In this document: positions 41,148 through 48,931 of the stretch, piece by piece | How the letters are laid out: every line of letters begins with the position of its first letter | Numbering within the stretch: position 1 is the first letter of the stretch | NCBI RefSeq assembly: GCF_024519435.1 | Contig: NZ_JALJRZ010000003.1 | Location: forward strand, 186,001-250,000 | Source: Terrabacter sp. Ter38 | GTDB lineage: Bacteria; Actinomycetota; Actinomycetes; Actinomycetales; Dermatophilaceae | Reading direction: 5' to 3' | Length of the DNA: 64,000 nucleotides | The notes under the pieces: generated by a model | Told to the model about the DNA's origin: nothing | The model's input: only the letters and a program-made list of their open reading frames with translations | The model's database searches: none | Translations under genes and position numbers: made by a program

Positions 41148-43736
41148 GTGTCACGGTTGAAGCGCGCCCGTCGGATCGTCCTTCTCGTCACCGTCCTCGT
41201 CGTCATGGCGGTGGTCGGTGTCGGGATCCTGGCGATCGGGGTGGTGCGGCAGTCGTTCCCGGAGACCTCGGGACAGCTCGAGATCGAGGGCCTGACGAGC
41301 TCGGTGTCGGTGCACCGCGACGCCCAGGGCGTCCCCACCATCTACGCCGACAACGCGAGCGACCTCTTCCGGGCGCAGGGCTTCGTCAGCGCCCAGGACC
41401 GCTTCTTCGAGATGGACCTGCGCCGCCACGTCACGGCCGGTCGGCTCTCCGAGCTCGTCGGCAGCGCCGGCATCGACAAGGACAAGGTCATCCGCACGAT
41501 GGGCTGGCGCCGCATCGCGGAGCAGGAGCTGCCGAAGCTCGCACCCGAGACGCGGCAGTACCTCCAGGCGTACGCCGACGGCGTCAACGCGTACATCAAG
41601 AAGGCCGAGGCGCCCGAGAAGATGTCGCTCGAGTACACCGTGCTCGCCCGCCGCAGCCCCGGTTACCGCGTCGAGCCGTGGACACCCGTCGACTCGCTCT
41701 CGTGGCTCAAGGCGATGGCGTGGGACCTGCGCGGCAACTACGACGACGAGCTCGCCCGCGCCCGCCTGTCGCGCACGACGCGCTCCCTCAAGCAGATCAA
41801 CCTGCTCTACCCTCCCTACCCCGTCGACCGCAACCAGCCGATCCTCTCGGAGCAGGACTGGCAGCCCGCGTCCGCGAGCGACCAGGCGGCGAGCCCGGCC
41901 CCCGCGGCCCTGACGGCCATGCGCTCCGAGGACGGCAACGCCGCCATCGACTCGGCGCTCGCGTCGGTCAACGCGGTGCCGTCGAGCCTCGGCCGGGGCG
42001 ACGGCATCGGCTCGAACTCGTGGGTCGTCTCGGGCTCGCGCACGACGACGGGCAAGCCCCTGCTCGCCAACGACCCGCACCTCGCGCTGTCGATCCCCGG
42101 CATCTGGGGCCAGGTCAACCTCCAGTGCCGCACCCTGAGCGCGGCGTGCCCCTTCCAGGTCTCGGGCTTCACCTTCTCGGGGCTGCCGGGCGTCGTCATC
42201 GGCCACAACGACAAGGTCGCGTGGGGCATGACGAACCTCGGCCCCGACGTCACCGACTTCTACCTCGAGCAGGTCTCGGGAGACGGCTACCTCCGTGACG
42301 GGCTGACCAAGCCGCTCGAGACGCGCCAGGAGGTCATCAAGGTCGCCGGTGGCGCCGACGTGCCGCTGACCGTGCGCTCGACGGTGCACGGGCCGATCAT
42401 GTCCGACATCGTCCCGGCGATCGACACGGCGGGTGACCGCAGCGTCGTGCGCGGCGCTCCCCAGTCCAACCGGTATGCCGTGTCGCTCGCGTGGACGGCG
42501 CTGACGCCGGGCACGACGGCCGACGCGATCTTCGCCCTCAACCGGGCCACCAACTGGTCGGACTTCCGCAAGGCCGCGGCCCTCTTCTCCGTGCCGTCGC
42601 AGAACCTCGTCTACGCCGACACGGCCGGCCACATCGGCTACCAGTCTCCGGGCAAGATCCCCGTGCGACGGTCGGCGACGCCCGGCTCGCCCCCCGGCTT
42701 CTGGCCGTCGCCCGGCTGGGACTCGCAATGGGACTGGAAGGGCTACGTGCCCTTCGACGACCTGCCCCACACCTTCGACCCCGCCGAGGGCTTCATCGTC
42801 ACGGCCAACCAGGCCGTCACCGCGAGCCCGACGCCGTTCCTGACCTCGGAGTGGGACTACGGGTTCCGGGCGCAGCGGATCCGCACCCTGCTCGCCGCGA
42901 CGCCGAAGGTCTCGCCCGAGACGATGTCGCAGATCCAGGGCGACACCCTCAACACGTACGCGCCGGGCCTCGTCGAGCGCCTCCTCGCCGTGCAGGTCGA
43001 CGACTTCACGGCGCAGGCCCAGCGCCTCCTGCGTGACTGGGACGGCAACCAGCCCAACGACAAGACGCGTGATGCGGCCTCGGCGGCGTACTACAACGCC
43101 GTGTGGAAGCACCTGCTGGAGTTCACCTTCGACGAGCTCCCGCCCGACATCGCGCCTGACGGCGGCAGCCGGTGGATGGTCGTCATTGAGCAGCTGCTCA
43201 AGGACCCGAAGAACGACTGGTGGGACGACAAGACGACGCCCGGCGTCACCGAGGGCTCCGGCGAGATCCTCAAGCGCGCGCTCGTCGAGGCGCGTCTCGA
43301 CCTCGCCCGCGAGCTCGGCAAGGTGCCCGCGACGTGGCGTTGGGGTCGCCTGCACTCGCTCGACCTGACGCACCAGGTCATGGGCGCCGACGGCGTTCCC
43401 GAGTTCATCCAGAACCTCTTCAACCGCGACGACATCGAGCTCGGCGGCGGCAACTCCATCGTCAACGCCAACGCGTGGAACGCCTCGAAGCCCGGCTACG
43501 ACGTCACGAGCGGCCCGTCGATGCGCATGGTCGTCGACCTCGGCAACCTCGACGCGTCGCGCTGGGTCAACTCGACCGGCCAGTCGGGGCACGCCTACGA
43601 CGACCACTACTCCGACCAGATCGACGCGTGGGCGGCCAACGAGACCTTCGTGTGGCCGTTCAGCCCGACCGCGGTGCGCGAGGCGACCGACGACGAGCTG
43701 ACGCTCGTGCCGCCGTCGCCGACGTCGAACCCGTAG
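41148..43736 (+). CDS. Penicillin acylase family protein (peptidase S45), membrane-anchored
   Basis: 862 aa. An N-terminal TM helix (RIVLLVTVLVVMAVVGVGIL) anchors it outside the cell. The alpha-chain region has VHRDAQGVPTIYADNASDLF and QGFVSAQDRFFEMDLRRH. Autocleavage should occur before S291 in GIGSNSWVVSG, making S291 the N-terminal nucleophile; then RTTTGKPLLANDPHLAL and NDKVAWGMTN follow, typical of the family. It hydrolyses amide bonds (beta-lactam side chains, acyl-homoserine lactones or lipid amides in various homologues); the natural substrate is unknown. Leaderless GTG start, and a hairpin at its stop codon. Confidence 0.92.
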   Translation: MSRLKRARRIVLLVTVLVVMAVVGVGILAIGVVRQSFPETSGQLEIEGLTSSVSVHRDAQGVPTIYADNASDLFRAQGFVSAQDRFFEMDLRRHVTAGRLSELVGSAGIDKDKVIRTMGWRRIAEQELPKLAPETRQYLQAYADGVNAYIKKAEAPEKMSLEYTVLARRSPGYRVEPWTPVDSLSWLKAMAWDLRGNYDDELARARLSRTTRSLKQINLLYPPYPVDRNQPILSEQDWQPASASDQAASPAPAALTAMRSEDGNAAIDSALASVNAVPSSLGRGDGIGSNSWVVSGSRTTTGKPLLANDPHLALSIPGIWGQVNLQCRTLSAACPFQVSGFTFSGLPGVVIGHNDKVAWGMTNLGPDVTDFYLEQVSGDGYLRDGLTKPLETRQEVIKVAGGADVPLTVRSTVHGPIMSDIVPAIDTAGDRSVVRGAPQSNRYAVSLAWTALTPGTTADAIFALNRATNWSDFRKAAALFSVPSQNLVYADTAGHIGYQSPGKIPVRRSATPGSPPGFWPSPGWDSQWDWKGYVPFDDLPHTFDPAEGFIVTANQAVTASPTPFLTSEWDYGFRAQRIRTLLAATPKVSPETMSQIQGDTLNTYAPGLVERLLAVQVDDFTAQAQRLLRDWDGNQPNDKTRDAASAAYYNAVWKHLLEFTFDELPPDIAPDGGSRWMVVIEQLLKDPKNDWWDDKTTPGVTEGSGEILKRALVEARLDLARELGKVPATWRWGRLHSLDLTHQVMGADGVPEFIQNLFNRDDIELGGGNSIVNANAWNASKPGYDVTSGPSMRMVVDLGNLDASRWVNSTGQSGHAYDDHYSDQIDAWAANETFVWPFSPTAVREATDDELTLVPPSPTSNP

Positions 43737-43759
43737 CCCGCCCGGGTCCCGGGGCGGGC
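43736..43759. terminator. Hairpin at the end of the acylase gene
   Basis: GCCCGCCC (43736-43743) pairs with GGGCGGGC (43752-43759). It begins in the stop codon and lies between converging genes. Confidence 0.6.
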
Positions 43760-43846
43760 CGGGCCTGAGGGAGTCACCGGCGTCGTCCGCCACCGATGGC
43801 GTATGCCGGGTGGTCGGGGCCGGCGGTCGGCTCGACGAGGTGCGCG

Positions 43847-44461
43847 TCAGCGCAGCCGCACGACGCGTCCGGTCGTCGTGACGTAGCCGTCGACCGGGAG
43901 GTCGTGGGCGTCGGCCGGCAGGTCCGTCTCGCTCTGCTCGCCCTCGTGGAGCAGCGTCACGACGGGGGTGGCCGGGTCCCGGTGGAGCAGGGCCCGGTCG
44001 TAGCAGCCGCCGCCCTGGCCGAGGCGCGTCCCGTGTCCGTCGACGGAGAGCCCGGGCGTGACGACGAGGTCGCACGTGGCGAGGGCGTCGGTGCCGAGCC
44101 AGCCGTGTCGCTCCTCGTTGTCCGGTGCGTGGCCGCCGTGGCCGGGGCGGCGCACGGTCGCGTCGTCGCCCGAGGTGCCCGGGACGGCATACCTCCACTC
44201 GAGCGAGAAGTCGTCCTGCACGACGGGCACGATGACCTCGTGCCCGGCCGCGAGGAGCGCCTCGACGAGGCGGCCCGTCGGCGGCTCGTCCGGGAGGGAC
44301 TCGTAGACCGCCACCCGGGACGGGTCGGGCACGAACCGGAGCACGGCCCCGGCGATCGCCGCCGCGGCGGCGTCACGCTCGGCCGGGGTGAGGCGCGAGG
44401 CGATCTGGCGCCGCCTGGCCCGCGCGGCGTGACGCAGGTCACGCTTGCCCAGGCCGCTCAC
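43847..44461 (-). CDS. 5-formyltetrahydrofolate cyclo-ligase
   Basis: 204 aa from the GTG at 44461. Typical blocks: GLGKRDLRHAARARRRQI, VAVYESLPDEPPTGRLVEAL, then the ATP/folate region DLVVTPGLSVDGHGTRLGQG followed by GGCYDRAL. It converts 5-formyl-THF to methenyl-THF with ATP. There is no ribosome site before this GTG; its first bases overlap the stop of a 12-codon leaderless micro-ORF (GTGA), so initiation probably relies on that. In-frame GTGs upstream (44470 and beyond) are alternatives. It is divergent from the galU-glp fusion gene. Confidence 0.85.
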   Translation of the reverse strand: MSGLGKRDLRHAARARRRQIASRLTPAERDAAAAAIAGAVLRFVPDPSRVAVYESLPDEPPTGRLVEALLAAGHEVIVPVVQDDFSLEWRYAVPGTSGDDATVRRPGHGGHAPDNEERHGWLGTDALATCDLVVTPGLSVDGHGTRLGQGGGCYDRALLHRDPATPVVTLLHEGEQSETDLPADAHDLPVDGYVTTTGRVVRLR

Positions 44462-44496
44462 GGTGAGCACATTTCGCGCACTCGGGTGACGCACAT
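44458..44496 (-). CDS. Leaderless micro-ORF (MCVTRVREMCSP) upstream of the cyclo-ligase
   Basis: ATG at 44496 lies exactly 7 nt after a minus-strand TACGAT (-10). Twelve codons follow, with Cys at positions 2 and 10, and the TGA (44460-44458) overlaps the GTG start of the cyclo-ligase. This is the architecture of leaderless regulatory uORFs in mycobacteria, where Cys-rich versions respond to cysteine supply. With only two Cys a sensing role is speculative; coupling alone would explain it. Confidence 0.4.
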   Translation of the reverse strand: MCVTRVREMCSP

Positions 44497-44503
44497 GCGG
44501 CCC

Positions 44504-44513
44504 ATCGTAAGGT
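44504..44513. promoter_or_regulatory. Overlapping divergent -10 boxes for the cyclo-ligase and galU-glp genes
   Basis: Within ATCGTAAGGT, the minus strand reads TACGAT (44509-44504) and the plus strand TAAGGT (44508-44513). Each is 7 nt from an ATG (44496 on minus, 44521 on plus). The two polymerases cannot bind at once, so the promoters should compete. Confidence 0.55.
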
Positions 44514-44520
44514 GATGCCC

Positions 44521-47163
44521 ATGAGTGACCAGGGGCTCCACGCGTCCGTCGCACTGATGCGCGACCGGGGCCTCGGTCCTGAGGCGATCAGGGTGTTCGA
44601 GCACTACTACGAGCAGCTGCAGGCCGGGGCCCTCGGCACGATCCCCGAGGAGTCGATCGAGCCCCTCGGCGAGGTGCAGACCCTCCGCGGGGTCCAGGTG
44701 TCCGACGAGGAGGCACGCGAGGCGCTGTCCCGCACCGCCATCATCAAGCTCAACGGCGGCCTCGGCACCGGGATGGGCATGACGGGCGCCAAGTCCGCGC
44801 TCGAGGTCAAGGACGGCCTGACCTTCCTCGACATCATCGCCCTGCAGGTGCTGGCCCTGCGTGAGCGCTGGGGCGTCGAGCTCCCGCTCGTGCTCATGAA
44901 CTCCTTCCGCACCTCGGAGGAGTCGCTCAAGATCCTCGCGAAGTACCCCGACCTGCCGGTCGAGGGGCTGCCGCTCGACTTCATCCAGAACGCCGAGCCC
45001 AAGCTGCGCCCCGACGACCTCATGCCGGTGCACTGGCCCGACGACCCCGAGCTCGAGTGGTGCCCGCCGGGCCACGGCGACATCTACGTCTCGCTCGTCA
45101 CGTCCGGTGTGCTCGACTCCCTGCTGGAGAAGGGGATCCGCTACGCGTTCCTCTCCAACTCCGACAACCTCGGCGCGACGTGCGACCCCGATGTCGCGGC
45201 GTGGATGGTCGAGCACGGCCTGCCCTACGTCGCCGAGGTGTGCAAGCGCACCAAGAGCGACCGCAAGGGCGGCCACCTCGCGGTGCGCAAGTCCGACGGC
45301 CGGATCGTGCTGCGCGACACGGCGATGGTGGCCGAGGGGGAGGAACGCTACTTCCGCGACATCAAGCGGCACAGCACCTTCAACGCCAACAACGTGTGGA
45401 TCAACCTCGAGGTCCTGCGCGAGCGGATGACCGCCAAGCAGGGCGTCCTCGGCCTGCCGATCATCGTCAACCACAAGAACGTCGACCCCGCCGACCCGAG
45501 CTCGCCGGAGGTCATCCAGATGGAGTCGGCGATGGGCACGGCGATCGAGGTGTTCGAGGGGTCCGAGGCGATCCTCGTGCCGCGCACCCGCTTCCGTCCG
45601 GTCAAGACGACGAACGACCTGCTCGTCATCCGGTCCGACTTCTTCACCCTCGACAAGGGCTACCACGTCGTCGCGACCGTCGACGCGCCCGAGCCCTACG
45701 TCGACCTCGACTCGGCCTACCGCTTCGTGTCGGGCTTCGAGCAGCGCTTCCCCAAGGGAGTGCCCTCGATGCGCGACTGCACGAGCCTGCGCGTCATCGG
45801 TGACCCCGTCTTCGGCCGCAACGTCCGCTGCGTCGGCGAGGTGCTCATCGACGGTTACCGCCGCGTCCTCGACGACGCCGTGCTCGGCGAGCTGCCGACG
45901 CCGACGCCGGCGCCCGTCACGACACCGGGTGACGTGCGCACGGTCGACGAGCACCTCAAGGCCATCCTCTCGACGCTCGAGCCGTCGCCGACCGAGTGGA
46001 CTCCGCTCACCGAGGCCCTCGGCCTCGTCGTGGCCCGCGACGTCCGTGCCAAGGTCAACCTGCCGCACTTCGACAACTCGTCGATGGACGGGTATGCCGT
46101 CCGCTCCGAGTCGCTCGCGTCTGCCGGAGGCTCCCCGGTGCGGTTGCGCATCGTCGGCGAGGTCGCCGCGGGTGCCAACCCGACCTTCTCCGTGGGCGTC
46201 GGAGAGGCGGCCAGGATCATGACCGGCGCCCCGATGCCCGAGGGTGCCGACGCCGTCATCGCCGTCGAGGACACCGACGCGGCCGCGACGGGCGACGTGG
46301 AGTGTCGCGTGGCGGTCACCCCGGGTCGCTTCATCCGTCGGCAGGGCGAGGACGTGTCGTCGGGCGAGATCATCGTCTCCGCGGGCGAGGTCGTCGGCGC
46401 CCGCACCATTGCGCTGCTCGCCGCGTGCGGTCATGCCCAGGTCGAGGTCCACCGCCGGCCGCACGTCGTCGTGCTGTCGACGGGTGCCGAGCTCGTCGAG
46501 CCCGGAAAGCCCTTGCAGCCCGGTCAGATCCACGACTCCAACTCCTCCATGCTCTGGGCAGCCGCCGTCGGCGCCGGAGCCTCGGCCGAGATCCGGGCGG
46601 CGGTCGGCGACTCCGACGAGGAGCTGCTCGCCGTGCTCGACGAGGTCGTCGCCGAGGCCGATGTCGTCATCACGAGCGGCGGTGTCTCGATGGGGGCCTA
46701 CGACGTCGTCAAGAGCGCTCTGCGTGGTGAGGGCATCGACTTCGTCAAGGTGGCGATGCAGCCCGGCAAGCCGCAGGGCTACGGGCTGCTGACCGGACCG
46801 GGTGGCAGGCAGGTGCCGCTCTTCGCCCTGCCCGGCAACCCGGTGTCGTCGTTCGTGTCGTTCGAGGTCTTCGTGCGACCGGCGCTGCGCCGGCTGATGC
46901 GCCTGACTCCCGAGAAGCGACGACTGCGGCCGGCCACGCTCATCTCCGGCGTCGAGTCCTTCGGCGGGCGGCGCCAGTTCGGTCGTGCCGTCGTGTCACG
47001 GTCGGCCGAGGGCACCCTCGTCGCCGTCCCCGTCGCGGGCCAGGGCTCGCACTTCGTCGCCGACCTCTCCCGGGCCAACGCGCTCTTCGTCGTTCCCGAG
47101 GACGTGACCGAGCTCGTCGCCGGCGAGGTCGTCGACGTCCTCGTCCTCGACAAGGAGGCCTGA
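44521..47163 (+). CDS. UDP-glucose pyrophosphorylase fused to MoeA/Glp (gephyrin-like) domain
   Basis: 880 aa. Residues 1-~455 are a eukaryotic-type UTP-glucose-1-P uridylyltransferase: IIKLNGGLGTGMGMTGAKSA (K76), FLSNSDNLGATCDPDVAAWM, NNVWINLE. A Pro/Thr linker (LPTPTPAPVTTPGD, ~456-471) leads to a full MoeA-type domain from ~472: FDNSSMDGYAVRSE, IMTGAPMPEGADAVI, VVLSTGAELVEPG, TSGGVSMGAYDVVKSAL, FALPGNPVSSFVSFEVF. No stop or frameshift separates them. In related actinobacteria galU and glp are adjacent separate genes with rimJ and glpR, the same neighbours as here. The second half could act as molybdotransferase, as divisome Glp, or both. Leaderless start (TAAGGT, 7 nt). Confidence 0.88.
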   Translation: MSDQGLHASVALMRDRGLGPEAIRVFEHYYEQLQAGALGTIPEESIEPLGEVQTLRGVQVSDEEAREALSRTAIIKLNGGLGTGMGMTGAKSALEVKDGLTFLDIIALQVLALRERWGVELPLVLMNSFRTSEESLKILAKYPDLPVEGLPLDFIQNAEPKLRPDDLMPVHWPDDPELEWCPPGHGDIYVSLVTSGVLDSLLEKGIRYAFLSNSDNLGATCDPDVAAWMVEHGLPYVAEVCKRTKSDRKGGHLAVRKSDGRIVLRDTAMVAEGEERYFRDIKRHSTFNANNVWINLEVLRERMTAKQGVLGLPIIVNHKNVDPADPSSPEVIQMESAMGTAIEVFEGSEAILVPRTRFRPVKTTNDLLVIRSDFFTLDKGYHVVATVDAPEPYVDLDSAYRFVSGFEQRFPKGVPSMRDCTSLRVIGDPVFGRNVRCVGEVLIDGYRRVLDDAVLGELPTPTPAPVTTPGDVRTVDEHLKAILSTLEPSPTEWTPLTEALGLVVARDVRAKVNLPHFDNSSMDGYAVRSESLASAGGSPVRLRIVGEVAAGANPTFSVGVGEAARIMTGAPMPEGADAVIAVEDTDAAATGDVECRVAVTPGRFIRRQGEDVSSGEIIVSAGEVVGARTIALLAACGHAQVEVHRRPHVVVLSTGAELVEPGKPLQPGQIHDSNSSMLWAAAVGAGASAEIRAAVGDSDEELLAVLDEVVAEADVVITSGGVSMGAYDVVKSALRGEGIDFVKVAMQPGKPQGYGLLTGPGGRQVPLFALPGNPVSSFVSFEVFVRPALRRLMRLTPEKRRLRPATLISGVESFGGRRQFGRAVVSRSAEGTLVAVPVAGQGSHFVADLSRANALFVVPEDVTELVAGEVVDVLVLDKEA

Positions 47164-47666
47164 TGAGCGACGTCACCGAGGAGCCCGGAGCTCGCGAGGC
47201 GCCCGGCCTGACCCACGTGCGCGCCGACGGCAGCGCCCACATGGTCGACGTCTCGGCCAAGGCCGTGACCGCCCGCCAGGCCAGCGCGGCGGGGCGCGTC
47301 CTGCTCAGCGCCGACGCCGTCGCGGCGTTGCGCTCGGGGAGGGTCCCCAAGGGCGACGCCCTGGCGGTCGCCCGCATCGCCGGCATCCAGGCCGTCAAGC
47401 GCACGCCCGAGCTCATCCCGCTCGCGCACCCGATCGCCGTGCACGGTGTCGAGGTCGACGTGACGGTGGCCGACGACGGCGCCGACATCACGGCGACGGT
47501 GCGCACCGCCGACCGCACGGGCATCGAGATGGAGGCGCTGACCGCGGTGTCGGTCGCCGCGCTCGCTCTCATCGACATGATCAAGGCCGTCGACAAGCAC
47601 GGCCGGATCACCGACGTCCGCGTCACGGCGAAGTCCGGTGGCCGGTCGGGGGACTGGCGTGAGTGA
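47163..47666 (+). CDS. moaC: Cyclic pyranopterin monophosphate synthase
   Basis: 167 aa. MoaC blocks: GSAHMVDVSAKAVTARQASA, VPKGDALAVARIAGIQAVKR, LIPLAHPIAVHGVEVDVTV and GIEMEALTAVSVAALALIDM then IKAVDK. It carries out the second half of the MoaA/MoaC step that makes cPMP, the first molybdopterin intermediate. The ATG overlaps the preceding stop (TGATG), so it is translated with the fusion gene. The molybdenum cofactor made could serve the sulfite-oxidase-like enzyme at 57.3 kb. MoaA, MoaD and MoaE are not in the window. Confidence 0.95.
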   Translation: MSDVTEEPGAREAPGLTHVRADGSAHMVDVSAKAVTARQASAAGRVLLSADAVAALRSGRVPKGDALAVARIAGIQAVKRTPELIPLAHPIAVHGVEVDVTVADDGADITATVRTADRTGIEMEALTAVSVAALALIDMIKAVDKHGRITDVRVTAKSGGRSGDWRE

Positions 47667-48153
47667 GGGTCCGGGCGTGGGGCGCCGGGCCGTCGTCGTC
47701 ACGTCCTCGACCCGGGCCGCCGCCGGCGTCTACGCCGACCGGTCCGGCCCGGTCATCGTCGAGCGGCTCCGCGCCTGGGGCTTCGAGGTGGGCGAGCCCG
47801 TCGTCGTGCCCGACGGGGACGAGTTCGGCCTGGCGCTGCGCGAGGTCCTCGCGAGCGAGCCGGAGCTCGTCATCACGACCGGGGGGACCGGCCTCACCCC
47901 GACCGACGTGGCACCCGAGCAGACCGCGCCGCTGCTCGACCGGCTCGTCCCCGGCGTCGCCGAGGCGATCCGCGCGGCCGGCGTCGGCAAGGGGGTGCCG
48001 ACGGCCATGCTCTCGCGGGGTCTCGTCGGCGTCGCCGGGCGCACCTTCGTCGCCAACCTCCCGGGGTCGCGCGGCGGCGTGACCGACGCCCTCGACGTGC
48101 TCGAGCCGGTCGTGGGCCACGCCCTCGACCAGATCCCCGGCAGTGACCACTGA
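47659..48153 (+). CDS. Molybdopterin adenylyltransferase (MogA/MoaB family)
   Basis: 164 aa from the GTG at 47659, which overlaps moaC by 8 nt (GGGGG 6 nt upstream). Family blocks: RAVVVTSSTRAAAGVYADRS, ELVITTGGTGLTPTDVAPEQ and MLSRGLVGVAGRTFVANLPG then SRGGVTDALDVL. It adenylates molybdopterin before molybdate insertion by MoeA. With moaC and the MoeA-type domain it forms a partial cofactor operon, which is an argument that the fusion's C-terminal half still works in cofactor synthesis. Confidence 0.9.
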   Translation: MSEGPGVGRRAVVVTSSTRAAAGVYADRSGPVIVERLRAWGFEVGEPVVVPDGDEFGLALREVLASEPELVITTGGTGLTPTDVAPEQTAPLLDRLVPGVAEAIRAAGVGKGVPTAMLSRGLVGVAGRTFVANLPGSRGGVTDALDVLEPVVGHALDQIPGSDH

Positions 48154-48222
48154 CGTGAGGACCCGGACCCGCTTGCGCCACGTGGTGATCCGGCGTCGAC
48201 CGATGACCATGGGGTCGGTCGG

Positions 48223-48861
48223 ATGAGGATGCCGTGGCGCCCCCACCGGGACGGTCAGGCCCGCTGGCCGGTCGTCCTGCGTGATGCCTCGTCCGAGCCC
48301 ACGATCGTGCTGCGGCCCCTGCGTCTGGACGACGAGCGCGACTGGCAGCGCGTGCGGCGCGACAACGCGGCATACGTCCAGCCGTGGGAGCCCACCCTCC
48401 CGCCGGGTTCGCCGGCGCGGGCTCCGGTCCCGTTCCGGCAGTTCGTGCGCGACCTCGACACCGAGGCGCGCGCCGATCGCGCCATGCCGTGGTGCATCGA
48501 GGTCGGCGGTCGCATCGTGGGTCAGGTCCACCTCTTCGGGATCGTCCGCGCCGCGCAGCAGTCGGGTGCTGCCGGCTACTGGCTCGACGAGTCCGTCACG
48601 GGGCAGGGCATCGCGACCCGCGCCCTGGCGCTGGCGGTCGACCACGCTCTCGGCGCGGGTGGGCTGCACCGCGTCGAGGTCAACATCCGACTCGACAACG
48701 TTCCCTCGCTGCGCGTGGTCGAGCGGCTCGGCCTGCGTGACGAGGGAGTGCGCGAGCGTTTCCTCCACATCGACGGCGCGTGGCGCGACCACCGCTCCTT
48801 CGCCGTCACGATCGAGGACCTGGGCGGCTCGACTCTCACGGCTCGCCTGTCACAGGTGTAA
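48223..48861 (+). CDS. RimJ-like GNAT N-acetyltransferase
   Basis: 212 aa. RimJ/L layout: TIVLRPLRLDDERDWQRVRR, a central IVGQVHLFGIV, the acetyl-CoA loop VTGQGIATRALALAVDHAL and NVPSLRVVERLGLRDEG then FLHIDGAWRDHRSFAV. The family acetylates N-termini of ribosomal or other proteins. In actinobacteria a gene of this type stands between glp and glpR, as it does here. ATG at 48223; the ribosome site is weak (GGTCGG). The gene ends 70 bp before glpR. Confidence 0.88.
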   Translation: MRMPWRPHRDGQARWPVVLRDASSEPTIVLRPLRLDDERDWQRVRRDNAAYVQPWEPTLPPGSPARAPVPFRQFVRDLDTEARADRAMPWCIEVGGRIVGQVHLFGIVRAAQQSGAAGYWLDESVTGQGIATRALALAVDHALGAGGLHRVEVNIRLDNVPSLRVVERLGLRDEGVRERFLHIDGAWRDHRSFAVTIEDLGGSTLTARLSQV

Positions 48862-48918
48862 CACCAGCCTCTTGCGCGACACGCCTCGAATGTGCGGGGC
48901 CGTTACCGAACCGCGTCC

Positions 48919-48924
48919 TACCGT
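48919..48924 (+). promoter_or_regulatory. -10 box of the leaderless sepX/glpR-like gene
   Basis: TACCGT, 7 nt before the GTG at 48932, with no ribosome site. Confidence 0.5.
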
Positions 48925-48931
48925 GGGTCAC

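Noticed and set aside
45934-47163. A separate moeA/glp gene starting at an internal GTG (45934).
   Set aside because: No ribosome site or -10 box precedes that GTG and the frame is continuous with the pyrophosphorylase through a normal-looking linker. Internal initiation is not excluded but is not needed.
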